Assembly: GCA_964036045.1 (NCBI GenBank)
Contig: OZ038381.1
Span: forward strand, 152,476,352 to 152,540,351
Source: Eutreptiella sp. 'Long Island Sound 2002'
Lineage: Eukaryota > Euglenozoa > Euglenophyceae > Eutreptiales > Eutreptiaceae
Reading direction: 5' to 3'
Length of the DNA stretch: 64,000 nucleotides
Shown: one piece after another, positions 12,301 through 23,930 of the stretch
Layout of the letters: the number at the start of each line of letters is the position of its first letter
Position numbering within the stretch: position 1 is the stretch's first letter
Made by a program: the position numbers and the translations under genes
Notes under the pieces: model-generated
The model's input: only the letters and a program-made list of their open reading frames with translations
Told to the model about the DNA's origin: nothing
The model's database searches: none

Positions 12301-15300
12301 GCTCCTGTTCACCGGTGCGCACACTCTGCGTGTGGTGTTGCGTGTACGGTGTCCTGGGCCTCCTGGCTCCTGTTCACCGGTGTGCGCGCTCTGTTTGTGG
12401 TGTTGCGTGTACGGCGTACTGGGCCTCCTGGCTCCTGTTCACTGGTGTGCACGCTCTGTATTTGGTGTTGCGTGTACGGTGTCCTGGGCTCCCTGGCTCT
12501 TGTTCACCGGTGCGCACGCCCTGCGTGTGGTGTTGTGTGTACGGTGTCCTGGGCCTCGCGGCTCCTGTTCACCGGTGTGCACGCTCTGTGTGTGGTGTTG
12601 CGTGTACGGTGTCCTGTGCCTCCTGGCTCCTGTTCACCGGTGTGCACGCTCTGCGTGTGGTGTTGTGTGTACGGTGTCCTGGGCCTCCTGGCTCCTGTTC
12701 ACCGGTGTGCACGCTCTGTGCGTGGTGTTGCGTGTACGGCGTCCTGGGCCTCCTGGCTCCTATTCACCGGTGTGCACGCTCCGCGCGTGGTGTTGTGTGT
12801 ACGGTGTCTTGGGCCTCCTGGCTCCTGTTCACCGGTGTGCACGCTCTGTGCGTGGTGTTGCGTGTACGGCGTCCCGGGCCTCCTGGCTCCTGTTCACCGG
12901 TGTGCTCGCTCTGTGTGTGGTGTTGCGTGTACGGTGTCCTGGGCCTCCTGGCTCCTGTTCGCCGATGTGCACGTTCTGTGTGTGGTGTTGCGCGTACGGT
13001 GACCTGGGCTTCCTGGCTCCTGTTCACCGGTGTGCTCGCTCTGTGTGTGGTGTTGCGCGTACGGTGTCCTGGGCCTTCTGGCTCCTGTTCACCGGTGTGC
13101 ACGCTCTGTGCCTGGTGTTGCGTGCACGGCGTCCTGGGCCTCCTGGCTCCCGTTCACCGGTGTGCACGCTCTGTGCGTGGTGTTGCGTGTACGGCGTCCT
13201 GGGCCCCCTGGCTCCTGTTCACCGGTGTGCACGCTCTGTGTGTGGTGTTGCGTGTACGGCGTCCTGGGCCTCCTGGCTCCTGTTTACCGGTGTGCACGCT
13301 CTGTGTGTGGTGTTGCGTGTACGGTGTCCTGGGCCTCCTGGCTCCTGTTCACCGGTGTGCACGCTCTGCGTGTGGTGCTGTGTGTACGGTGTCCTGGGCC
13401 TCCTGGCTCCTGTGCCCCGGTGTGCACGCCCTGCCTGTGGTGTTGCGTGTACGGCGTCCTAGGCCTGCTGGCTCCTGTTCACCGGTGTGCACGCTCTGCG
13501 TGTGGTGTTGTGTGTAAGGTGTCCTGGGCCTCCTGGCTCCTGTTCACCGGTGTGTACGCTCTGTGTGTGGTGTTGCGTGTACGGCGTCCTGGCCCTCCTG
13601 GCTCCTGTTCACCGGTGTGCACGCTCTGTGTGTGGTGTTGTGTGTACGGTGTCCTGGGCCTCCTGGCTCCTGTTCACCGGTGTGCACGCTCTGTGTGCGT
13701 GTACGGTGTCCTGGGGCTCCCGGCTCCTGTTCACCGGTGTGCACGCTCTGTGTGTGGTGGTGCGTGTACGGCGTCCTGGGCCTCCTGCCTCCCGTTCACC
13801 GGTGTGCACGCCCTGTGTGTGGTGGTGCGTGTGTGGTGCCCTGGGCCTTTTGGCTCGTGTTCACCGGTGTGCACGCTCTGTGTGTGGTGTTGTGTGTACG
13901 GTGTCCTGGGCCTCCTGGCTCCTGTTCACCGGTGCGCACACTCTGCGTGTGGTGTTGCGTGTACGGTGTCCTGGGCCTCCTGGCTCCTGTTCACCGGTGT
14001 GCACACTCTGTGTGTGGTGTTGCGTGTACGGCGTACTGGGCCTCCTAGCTCCTGTTCACTGGTGTGCACGCTCTGTGTGTGGTGTTGCGTGTACGGTGTC
14101 CTGGGCTCCCTGGCTCTTGTTCACCGGTGCGCACGCCCTGCGTGTTGTGTTGTGTGTACGGTGTCCTGGGCCTCCCGGCTCCTGTTCACCGGTGTGCACG
14201 CTCTGTGTGTGGTGTTGCGTGTACGGTGTCCTGTGCCTCCTGGCTCCTGTTCACCGGTGTGCACGCTCTGCGTGTGGTGTTGTGTGTACGGTGTCCTGGG
14301 CCTCCTGGCTCCTGTTCATGGGTGTGCACGCTCTGTGCGTGGTGTTGCGTGTACGGCGTCCTGGGCCTCCTGGCTCCTGTTCACCGGTGTGCACGCTCCG
14401 CGCGTGGTGTTGTGTGTACGGTGTCTTGGGCCTCCTGGCTCCTGTTCACCGGTGTGCACGCTCTGTGCGTGGTGTTGCGTGTACGGCGTCCCGGGCCTCC
14501 TGGCTCCTGTTCACCGGTGTGCTCGCTCTGTGTGTGGTGTTGCGCTTACGGTGTCCTGGGCCTCCTGGCTCCTGTTCGCCGATGTGCACGCTCTGTGTGT
14601 GGTGTTGCGCGTACGGTGACCTGGGCTTCCTGGCTCCTGTTCACCGGTGTGCTCGCTCTGTGTGTGGTGTTGCGCGTACGGTGTCCTGGGCCTCCTGGCT
14701 CCTGTTCGCCGATGTGCGCGCTCTGTGTGTGGTGTTGCGCGTACGGTGTCCTGGGCCTTCTGGCTCCTGTTCACCGGTGTGCACGCTCTGTGTGTGGTGT
14801 TGCGTGCACGGCGTCCTGGGCCTCCTGGCTCCCGTTCAGCGGTGTGCACGCTCTGTGCGTGGTGTTGCGTGTACGGCGTCCTGGGCCCCCTGGCTCCTGT
14901 TCACCGGTGTGCACGCTCTGTGTGTGGTGTTGCGTGTACGGCGTCCTGGGCCTCCTGGCTCCTGTTCACCGGTGTGCACGCTCTGTGTGTGGTGTTGTGT
15001 GTATGGTGTCCTGGGCCTCCTGGCTCCTGTTCACCGGTGTGCACGCTCTGCGTATGGTGCTGTGTGTACGGTGTCCTGGGCCTCCTGGCTCCTGTTCACT
15101 GGTGTGCACGCCCTGCGTGTGGTGTTGTGTGTACGGTGTCCTGGGCCTCCTGGCTCCTGTTCACCGGTGTGTACGCTCTGTGTGTGGTGTTGCGTGTACG
15201 GCGTCCTGGCCCTCCTGGCTCCTGTTCACCGGTGTGCACGCTCTGTGTGTGGTGTTACGTGTACGGTGTCCTGGGTCTCCTGGCTCCTGTTCACCGGTGT

Positions 15301-15650
15301 GGACGCTCTGTGTGTGGTGTTGTGTGTACGGTGTCCTGGGCCTCCTGGCTCCTGTTCACCGGTGTGTACGCTCTGTGTGCGTGTACGGTGTCCTGGGCCT
15401 CCCGGCTCCTGTTCACCGGTGTGCACGCTCTGTGTGTGGTGGTGCGTGTACGGCGTCCTGGGCCTCCTGGCTCCCGTTCACCGGTGTGCACGCCCTGTGT
15501 GTGGTGGTGCGTGTGTGGTGCCCTGGGCCTTTTGGCTCGTGTTCACCGGTGTGCACGCTCTGTGTGTGGTGTTGTGTGTACGGTGTCCTGGGCCTCCTGG
15601 CTCCTGTTCACCGGTGTGCACGCTCTGTGCGTGGTGTTGCGTGTGCCTTT
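9314..15650. repeat. 65-bp satellite array, about 98 monomers, with higher-order repeats
   Basis: The landmark TCCTGTTCAC recurs every 65 bp from 9321 to 15602. The distance of 6281 nt equals 97 steps of 65 minus three 8-nt deletions. The deleted 57-bp monomers lie at about 12071, 13688 and 15370, spaced 1617 and 1682 bp (25 and 26 monomers), and a TTCGCCGATG variant recurs at 11401, 12953 and 14570, so a block of roughly 24-26 monomers has been duplicated at least three times. Each monomer has the overlapping palindromes CACCGGTG and GTGCAC. The unit has no stop in any plus-strand frame, which produces thousands of open codons of Cys/Val/Leu-rich sequence; I regard these as composition artefacts. 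Confidence 0.97.
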
Positions 15651-15890
15651 TGGCCCTTTTGCGCTGGTGCGCTCGTGCGGTGCATGTTGTGTTGTGCGTG
15701 TGGTGTCCTGGGACACTTGGTTCGTGTTCTCCGGTGTCGCGGTGTGTTGCGGTGTGTGTGGTGTCCGGTGTGCGGTGTTGCGTGTGCGGTGTCCTGGGCC
15801 TCCCGGCCCCTGTTTACCGGTGCGCGTGCTCGGTGTGTTGCGTGGTGTGTGCGGTGTGGGTGTGGGTGCGTGCTCGCGTGTGCCATACCG
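15651..15890. repeat. Degenerate edge of the 65-bp satellite
   Basis: Fragments of the monomer such as GGTGTCCTGGGCCTCCCGGC and TTTACCGGTGCGCG persist with irregular spacing, as expected at the mutated margin of a satellite. The array ends near the CCGCGGCCGCGAC sequence at about 15888. Confidence 0.7.
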
Positions 15891-15934
15891 CGGCCGCGAC
15901 GTTGCGGACTCTTTGCTTTTGTTGAAACATTTTT

Positions 15935-16745
15935 CTTTACACATGGCTTCCTATGGTGTCTTACTTATTCTTCCCGTCTTGGACTCTTTGATTTTGGCGA
16001 CGCCCAAGAGTAAGCGTGTCTTAATGCATGCATGGCGGTGTATGCTATTTACGCGTTGGTTTGTGGACTCTTTGCATTTTGCGACGCCCAAGAGTAGGCG
16101 TGTTTGTTTAGTGCATTCATGCTATCCTACTTATTCTTTATGTCTTGGACTCTTTGTTTTTTGCGACGCCCAAGAGTAAGCGTGTCTTAATGCTTGCATG
16201 GCGGCATATGCTATTTAACCGTTGGTTTGCGGACTCTTTGTATTTTGCGACGCCCAAGAGTAGGCGTGTTTGTTTAATGCACTCATGCTATGCTACTTAT
16301 TCTTTATGTCTTGGACTCTTTGTTTTTTGCGACGCCCAAGAGTAAGCGTGTCTTAATGGGCACAAAGGTGGGTGGGGAGGTACATGGAGAAGGACAAAGG
16401 AAGAGGAAGCGTGCATGTCGGAGGGCGTGGCGTGTTAGTTATCCATTTTTTCGGTGTTTACGCGCCGCTCGCGTAGCGTTTTTCTTTACCTATACGGCGT
16501 GTTAGAGGGCGAGAGGCACGGTTCGTGGACTCTTTGTTTTTTGCGACGCTCAAGAGTAAGCGTGTCTTAATGCATGCAAGGCGGTACAAGGTACTTACTC
16601 GTTGGTTTGTGGCCTCCTTGTATTTTGGTACTCCCACGCTACTTATTCTTTTTGTCTTGGACTCTTTGTTTTATGCGACGCCCAAGAGTAAGTGTGTCTT
16701 AATGCATGCATGGCGGCATATGCTATTCACTCTTTGGTTGGTGTT
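15935..16745. repeat. 83-bp repeats in alternating pairs (165-bp dimer)
   Basis: GCGACGCCCAAGAGTA recurs at 15998, 16081, 16163, 16247 and 16329 (steps 83, 82, 84, 82) and, after a unique insert of about 130 bp, at 16543 and 16675. Units alternate between a TAAGCGTGTCTTAATGC type and a TAGGCGTGTTTGTTTA type, so the real period is a 165-166 bp dimer. The insert near 16355-16510 is unrelated. Confidence 0.92.
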
Positions 16746-16870
16746 GGGGCGCGCACAAGTCCCCTACTCCTATTGCATGCACTTTGCTAAGTGACTTCTT
16801 CTTTGTTGTCGGAGCGCGCACAAGTCCCTAGCGCCTAGGACACGCACTTTGCTAGGTGTTTTGGGGCAAC
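16745..16870. repeat. Two 65-66 bp direct copies
   Basis: GCGCGCACAAGTCCC followed by GCACTTTGCTAAGTG occurs at about 16749 and again, with a GGTG ending, at about 16814. The copies abut the 83-bp repeats and end at a TTTTGGGGCAAC junction. Confidence 0.75.
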
Positions 16871-16964
16871 CAACGCTCAACTTCGTCGCCGTCGCGACTC
16901 TGTTGTTCTGCTGTTTCTGTGTGTGTTTTATTGTTGAAATACAACCAGTCCAGGATACCCCAAG

Positions 16965-17612
16965 CCAGAGATAAGCAAGTAGAAGATAAACAGGATCAAA
17001 GCATGAAGGGCTGCAGTCCCAAAGAGTTAGATAAAGACAACTATCAACAATAGACCACAGCAATTAACATACATTGCAACTCAGGATGAAGTATTTTACA
17101 TGTTTGACAAACACTGATTGAAAAACTGCCCCATTGGCTCACACTCTTCCCTAGTGCCATCTTGAGATGTGCGTTCTTTGTTTTTGGGTCCCATAGGTGC
17201 TGAGGTGGCATGGCTTGTGGCGCTGAGGTCACTGCCATGTCACATGGGATATTCCTACTTAGCTAGGCTGACTGGGTATTGAACCCAGGACCTCTCAAAA
17301 AGAGGTGCCCCAGCCCCCTAGGGTGCATACAACTAGGATAGCTAAGAATTCAAGAGAAAGCATAGATAAATTTATAGGCTCTGCCTTCAGTATATCAGTG
17401 AATCAGTCAACCAGGAAAAGATGTTTTAGTGCATATAGCTTGGGGTTTAAGGGGTCCACACAACATCCTGATTTAGTGTTTGGTTCCATACGTCAAAATG
17501 TGTTATCACCCATTTCCGTTAGGCCAATACTAAGATAAACATGCAAGAGTGCTTAGAGCACCTCCAATACAACTAAAGTATACCCTAAAGCATTAGAAAA
17601 GCACTATTTCTT
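16965..17612 (-). repeat. Dispersed repeat, copy 1, with tRNA-like pol III promoter
   Basis: This stretch aligns by eye with 33290-33935 in the same orientation, for example GGTGCTGAGGTGGCATGGCT and TCCACACAACATCC. On the minus strand, 17285-17275 reads GGTTCAATACC, close to the pol III B box, inside a perfect 5-bp T-arm-like stem with a 7-nt loop. Just upstream is a second 5-bp stem with a 7-nt loop. The A box is disrupted in this copy. It is best read as a tRNA-derived SINE or a larger element carrying one; it is not a functional tRNA gene. Confidence 0.75.
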
Positions 17613-17629
17613 ACAGTACGCCAGTACTT

Positions 17630-20600
17630 GTTTCCCCCATGGGCCCCCCAATCGGGGGAGCGCAGGACCGTAGGGGAACGCTCCACGGCCACCTTGGTCA
17701 GGACCTTCCGCAGTTCACTGAATCTTGGCCGTCCCCAACACCCCGCACCGCCTCCTACAGGCCGTCTGGGAACACATGGGACTTCCCTTCCCGGCCTTCC
17801 TACAAGCGTACCTTGCCACCCGCATGTACGCCATAAAAACCGACGTGGCACCACCCCATGGATCCACCCCGCCAGTGGGGTCCCACAAGGGGGTGCAGAA
17901 GGCCATTCCTCTTCCTACTCGTCACCCTCCCGCTGGCGTTTTACATCCGACGCACGTACCCGGACATGGCACCATATCCCCTACGGACCACGCTCCTAGC
18001 GTTTGCGGACGACATGGCGGTGGTGACCGCCACCGCGCGTCAACCCCTGCCGACCACCCCGGACCCCGCCAGAGCCACCAGAGTCCTCCGCGTCGTCACC
18101 ACCTATCTGGAGGGCAATCAGCTGCTGGTACACAACGTCAAATCTGCCACCATGGTACACAATGCACCGCCGCCGCCCCTCCGCCCCGGAGACCTGCCCA
18201 TGGACCCAGTAAACACGGCCACCTACCTGGGAGTCCAGCAAGCGGCCACCGCAGGCGGGATCACCCTACCGCCAAACCTGTTACGGCAGCTGACAAGGAC
18301 ACTGGTTATAGCACGCATCACAGCACTCTCCAAGCAGGCCCTGGCATACTTCTTACAAGCGGTGCTCAACGCAGCCATAGGATTCCAAGCCTTGCATCTA
18401 ACGCACCCCCAACACATGCTACAAGCGGCCACCACCACAGTACGACGAGCGTGGACCATCCACGGCCACCGGCCCACGTCACTGCCTGCAACGGTGCGTG
18501 CGGCATCGCCACCGTACTACGGAGACAACACCGACCACCTCGTCCACAACGCGTACACAGCTCACACTGCGGCCCACCTGCATCGTCTCATGCACAATCA
18601 CGAGCCAGAGGTACGAGAAGTCTTCACGCTGACGCTGCGGGAGGCCCAGTACCACCGCAACACCTGCCCCCAATACATACTTCACCAGCGGGGTCTCCCC
18701 ACCAAGGTGGGGACCCGCATATGGAACCACCTACAACTCCTACTGCCCCACCACAACCACGTCATCCAAACGAACCATCGGTGCAGGGAAACCGGCCCTC
18801 TGGCGGTCCTTCACACCGATGTGGGGGGGGGACCAACGGGTAGCACCACCACTCTGGGCCTGGTGGGCACCACCCTCCACCTCGTAAGGGTCACCCCGAA
18901 CCAGATGAAAGCCCTCCAACGAGTGGGCACACACCACGTCCCATTCCTACAACACCCGGAGTGGCCCAACAAATCACTCCTGGAGAACCACATGCGCATT
19001 GCGGCCACCCAAACCGGGCACCCCCAGCCAACAGATGGGGAAGTACGTGAGGCGGCCAACCTATTTTGGAACACGCACAAACGACCACTGCCACCGAGCC
19101 CACCGCAAGGGAACCAGGCCCACCACCGGCCACCGGAGCAAGTGGAATATGTACCCGGCGCCACGGTACCAGCGGTACTCCTCCTAGCACCCACCGGGCT
19201 AAAGACCACGTTGCGGCCGCGCAAAGCGGGGGGCAACCTGTGGAGGCTACCGCCACCCACGGCGTGCCCCTTCTGTCCGCCGCCACTATCGCAAGACAAG
19301 CTGACGGGCACCCCCACCACTTGCTGGCGATGTGGGCCCCACGCGCTGGCCACCCCATGGTCCCTCCTCCAGTTACTGGCGCGCTACCACCCCATGCCAA
19401 CGGCCCACGCTACCCCGGAACAGCACCGGTGGCTACGCACGCACTTCGAACAGGCCGCAGAGGGTGACACGGCCACAGTGGCGTGGGACCCCAGCGGCAA
19501 GGCGGAATAGAGATTCCACAGGGGCACGTGGAACACCCAGCACCCAGCCATCACCTTCCCGGTGATAGCCAAACACCACAGCGCCACGCCGGAGGCCCCA
19601 GCCTACCCGGTCAAACACTGATGCTCCCAAGTACAGGACTGGCAGACGGTCGAGTGGACCACATTCCACCCGCAGACAGCATACCTACTCCAGTACGTGT
19701 ACGGCTACCTGACACAGGGCCATGAAAGGAACAACGACTATGTCCGCATGAACCCGGCGGCAACCGAGATCATCCGCCAGGGGATGGGGTTGTATGCTAC
19801 CCGGAGACTCCGACCGGACACCAACACGCCGTGGGCCACCACGGAACGGGGGGCACACATCCTTGCCTACCAACCAACGATGCCGTGCTGCCTACCGCAC
19901 CCGGACAACCAGAACACGATCATCTTCGCCGATGCCTCCGGCACTACAAGCCTCACCCCAGCGGCCGGGGGGGCGGCTTTAGAGTTGGAAGTGGACACGA
20001 CAAACCGACTGCACCAACGCCACCTCACGGGGGCTACCATCTTCGGGGCCTCCTCTCACGGACAACTAAAGACGCTGGCGATCGTCGTGGACGCCGTCAA
20101 TGACACCCGGCAAACGCTGCCTGACCAGACGCACCATGTGTGGGTAGTAGTGGACGCAGCGGTGGACTTCCAAATCGTCCGCAGGCTGGCGCGGCAACCC
20201 CTGCACAAGGCGACTGACTCTAGCCTGGGCACCCAGGCCCTACACCTCTGGACAGCCCTGAGGTGCCTTCCCAAACACGTTGTCCTGCATCTCGTCAAAC
20301 AAGAATCTCATCGGTATAGCCTGGGCAACGGACACATAGACCTGCACGCCCACAACCAGCTTGCCGAGCACATGCCGGACGGCGAGGACCCACCGCTACG
20401 AGACCACATGCACACACACCTCCAGCACCTGCCACCCATCCCACGCCCCGGGGAACCACCAGCCTGGGTGCCAGACGATCCAATCTATAACGACACGGGG
20501 GGGGCATACCACTACCCACAACCCATCCGCACCATGGCGCACATTCGGGGCAGTCAAGCCGACAGCGCCCTTTTGAGCCGTCTCCAACACGAAATGCGCA

Positions 20601-21172
20601 ACGCATTGTACTTCTTGGCTCTTGACCCATCCCTAATACCGGTGCACCTGCAGACACGACGTGCCTAGCTCTTGCTGGAGCAGCTACCCCTTCTAGACAG
20701 GGTGGCACGCTGGTATGCCCGGCGAGGTATAGACATACCTCCGGAATACACCATATGCCCCTGCCATCTCCAACAGCGAGAAACATGGGAACACTTCAAA
20801 CGCTGCCCATTTGCCCAAGGGGACAACCACCTGGCCACGCTGGCACAGGAGAACACCATCACGCAACACGCCGGATGGGGCCCGGCCACGCGACCGGCAA
20901 ATGAGGTTCGACGCCTGATGCGGCGGCCAGAAATCAAGGAGGCAGTGCTCAGAGGAGCGGTGCCACTCCAGCTTTACAGGGTCGTCGCCGACCACGCCCC
21001 AGAACCAAGGGCCACAATACGTCACATGCAGCTCACCGCCGTCAAAAGGGCGGACGCACAGCTACAGCACCGCGTCCAAGTATACACACAGGAAGCACAA
21101 CAAACATCCCACGACCGCCGCACGTACTATAATCTCCTCATCCACTACCAACATGCGCAACCTAGCGACTAG
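17630..21172 (+). pseudogene. LINE reverse transcriptase, RNase H and CCHC finger (5'-truncated, broken)
   Basis: The sequence enters in the RT palm (FPAFLQAYLATRMY), reaches GVPQG near 17880, shifts frame in the GGGGG at 17887-17892, and continues to the catalytic FADD at 18002-18013 and thumb. The same frame runs across TAG 19508-19510 and a TGA near 19620 into an RNase H-like domain: DASG (about 19930), VVVDAAVD (about 20150) and GNGHIDLHAHN (about 20330); the usual Glu appears replaced by Gln in GQLK. After TAG 20666-20668 a LINE-type zinc finger CPCHLQQRETWEHFKRCP (about 20760-20813) follows, and the frame ends at 21172. Upstream RT motifs and endonuclease are absent, consistent with 5' truncation during target-primed insertion. 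Confidence 0.85.
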
Positions 21173-21287
21173 CCACACGCACGGGCCCGCGGCAACAGCC
21201 AGGCACCTACCGTAGCACCGCCCGGAGCGCGCGCGCCCCCTCCCCTGTAGTGGCCCGATCGTCCTGCGAACGGCACCTCTCCTCAGG

Positions 21288-22155
21288 ATGCCCGAAGGTG
21301 AAGCCCCGCATCCACGGCCGGGGAACCCATGCGGGGTCTGCATGGAGGTGAACGACGACGACGGCAACCCCCTTCGCGGGCATGACCTCGGCTGCGGCGT
21401 GTGCAGGCGGCATGGAGCAGCTGCACTGGTTCTGCAGCCCGTGCATCGCGAACTTGTGGTCGTGCCCACTCTGCTGGCGACCGCACCGACTCTGCACGGC
21501 TCCGTCGCCGCGCGAAACGCAAGACGAAGACCTCACACTCCAGACGCTGCGGACTCTGATCCGGCAAAACGTCTGAAACGACGGCGCGAGGGAGGACAGC
21601 CCCGACGTCGAGTGGTTGGACGTCCTCACCGACGACGACCCAGCAACACCCCCCACCCGCCCCCCCTGGCGCGCACCAACCTGGGCGCTGCAAGACCCGG
21701 ACGCGGACCCGACGGTTTACGTCCCCGACCACGACGACTACAACGACGCGCCACGCGGCAGTCTGCCCCCCATTGGCAACCTGCCCGACAGTTGGGGCTA
21801 CGTCAGCCCCACGAACCAAAACAACTACCGCAACATCGTCGTCACCCTCACCACCCGCCTCCCGATCGCCTTCGGCTGGCTGGTCGGGGACGCGGAATGG
21901 GCGATGGGCATCGCCCGCGGGGCCCATGGCGCCGAGTGGGGGGACTTCTTCCACCGCGGCGGGGCCATGACCCCGGGGGCGACCGAGAGGCTGATGGCGG
22001 CCTACCTCACGTGGAGGGGCATCCCCCCTCCACGCAGCCTCGAGTTGCTGATACAGCGCACCCTGCAGCCGCACGTCCCTCCACCACAACCGGGCACATA
22101 CGGCAATGCAGCGGTGGCCAGGATGATGGCCAGAGGTACCCTGCTCGACGGCTGA
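21288..22155 (+). pseudogene. RING-like zinc finger segment of the LINE
   Basis: In one frame NPCGVCMEVNDDDGN (from about 21329) supplies a first Cys pair. In the +1 frame from about 21400, LHWFCSPCIANLWSCPLCW supplies His, two Cys and the CPLC pair. Together this is the order C-x2-C ... H-x2-C-x2-C-x6-C-P-L-C of a RING-H2-like finger, with a one-base frameshift between 21370 and 21400. Beyond a TGA at 21574, a compact domain (GNLPDSWGYVSPTN to WGDFFHRGGAMTPG, 21770-21975) continues to 22155; I do not recognise it. RING fingers usually recruit ubiquitin- or SUMO-conjugating enzymes. The fold is inferred from spacing only. Confidence 0.6.
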
Positions 22156-23930
22156 TCCTACTCCCCCCGGAGAACCACCGCAACCATCACCACCCGCCCG
22201 CCCCGATCCCGCGCCACGACAGCGACTAGGGCCACGCACGTACGGGCCCGAACGTCGGCCGCGACGTCCTCCACATCCCCCAACCCATCCACCTCCGCCT
22301 CCCCCACAACCGCTGCCGAACCACACCAACAACACGCCGCCGACGCCACGCGGACTACAGGCGATCCGGCACCATCTAGGGCCGGCACACCACAGAGCCC
22401 CCGACAAGAGCGTGCGTCCAAACAGGCGGCGCTACGACAACCAACACAACACCACGCGGCCACAGGGAGCCGGGGACACTGAGCATCACCTGCCAGGAGC
22501 GGAGCCCTACCCGGCCCCACGAATACGGGGGCGGTGGGTACCCAGCCCGGGCAGCCCCCCGGCACCGCACACCCGCACAGGGTACGGGCCCCGAGCCCCA
22601 CAGGGAGCCCGCAACCCCTAACACCACCCGTCGCGCCTGCGCACGGCCCACGGCCGGCAGCCAGCCATGCGGCAACAATACAGGCCCACCCGGAACCCCG
22701 CCCGCAGCATGGCACACCTGACCGGCCGGCAGCGGACCCAACGTACACGCCGACCAACAACGTCCCCACACGGACACACACCGCTACCCCGACCAACGCC
22801 ACCGCCGCCCAGCCCTCCGACGCCGGGCACCCGCACACCCACGGCCCCACCGGGGGCCTAACCCCCCAGGCTTCGGCGACGTCCGGTACGGAGGACCTAC
22901 CGGCCACAACGCACGGCGGGCCGGTGCCCCAGCGGCACCACGCCCCACCAACCGGACCGCCGGCACGGCCGGCAGAACCGTCATCTCCCGGCCGCCCGGC
23001 CCCCGGCCCAGGCCCCGGCCTGGATCCGCCACGCACCGCCGCCCCGGCGGACGCCCCGCAGCCCGCGGACCCGGGGAGCCTACCCGAGCCTCCACCCGTG
23101 GCGGGAGGCCACGCCCGGGGGGCACGGCCACCGGCGGACGATGGCGCCGAACCGCCTAAACCGCCGACCCAACTGCAGCGCGACGCGCCCGCGGTGGGCG
23201 CGGAAGGACTGCAGAGACCCCCGCAACGAAAGCCGACACCAGCAGCAATGGGGGAACCTGGCGGGGGAACGGACCAGCCATCAGTGCGGAGTGCCGACCT
23301 GACGAACGAAACGGCACGGAGGCGACGAGGCATTGGCAGATGGCCAGCCTGACGCGGAACCCGAGGGGCCAGCTCCGGACACCGGGTGTGCGGACGGCCC
23401 CCACCGGCCCTCGGCCGCGGATCACCCGGGCGCCGCCCCCCGGACGAACCTGGCGACCCGCGCAGGCGCGAGCACGCCAGGGGAGGCGCTGCAACGAGAT
23501 CCCCCGGAAACCAGCGCGGGGTCAGAGGGCCGGGAAACCACGCCCGACACGCCCCAGCGCGCGGACGAAGGAGGAATGTCACCCAGCGGGCACAACCGCG
23601 ACGACGACTCCTTCGATGCCTTCATGGACTCCTGCAGGGATGAGCCCCAGGCGGTCCTAGCACCGGAGACGCCACGTGTCCACCCGGAGCCGCAACGCGA
23701 CCAGGCGGACGATACGCCCCTCACGGTGCCACGACAAGCGCACCTCCAGCGCGACTACACCACCCTGGGGCAGATTGCCACTACGGGCGAGGGGCAGGCG
23801 ACCGCAAGCGGCGCGGCGGACCGGACTACGGACGAGCGCAACGCCCCAGGTGAGGGCACGCGCGTGGAAGCGGCCACCAACACCGCGAGTGAGCCTGTCG
23901 CCCCACCGCCGGGGGCCGCCCCGCCCTTGG
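22156..23930 (+). other. Pro/Ala/Gly-rich linker of the LINE polyprotein
   Basis: Open in one frame to 23352 and then, after a shift near 23340, in another to 25063. The translation is almost entirely Pro, Ala, Gly, Thr and Arg with no motif. It lies between the RING-like and the helical and protease segments and is read as a disordered linker, now frame-shifted. Confidence 0.4.

Noticed and set aside
9314-15650. CRISPR array
   Set aside because: Monomers are contiguous 65-bp units with no unique spacers, in a eukaryotic context.
8851-16179. Very long plus-strand frames of 500-865 codons over the satellite
   Set aside because: All three frames are open at once because the 65-bp unit lacks stops; the translations are the same monomer read in rotation, with no start or domain structure.
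17247-17345. A functional tRNA gene on the minus strand
   Set aside because: The T-arm and an anticodon-like arm form, but the variable loop is one base, the acceptor arms do not pair and the A box is broken; it fits a tRNA-derived repeat.
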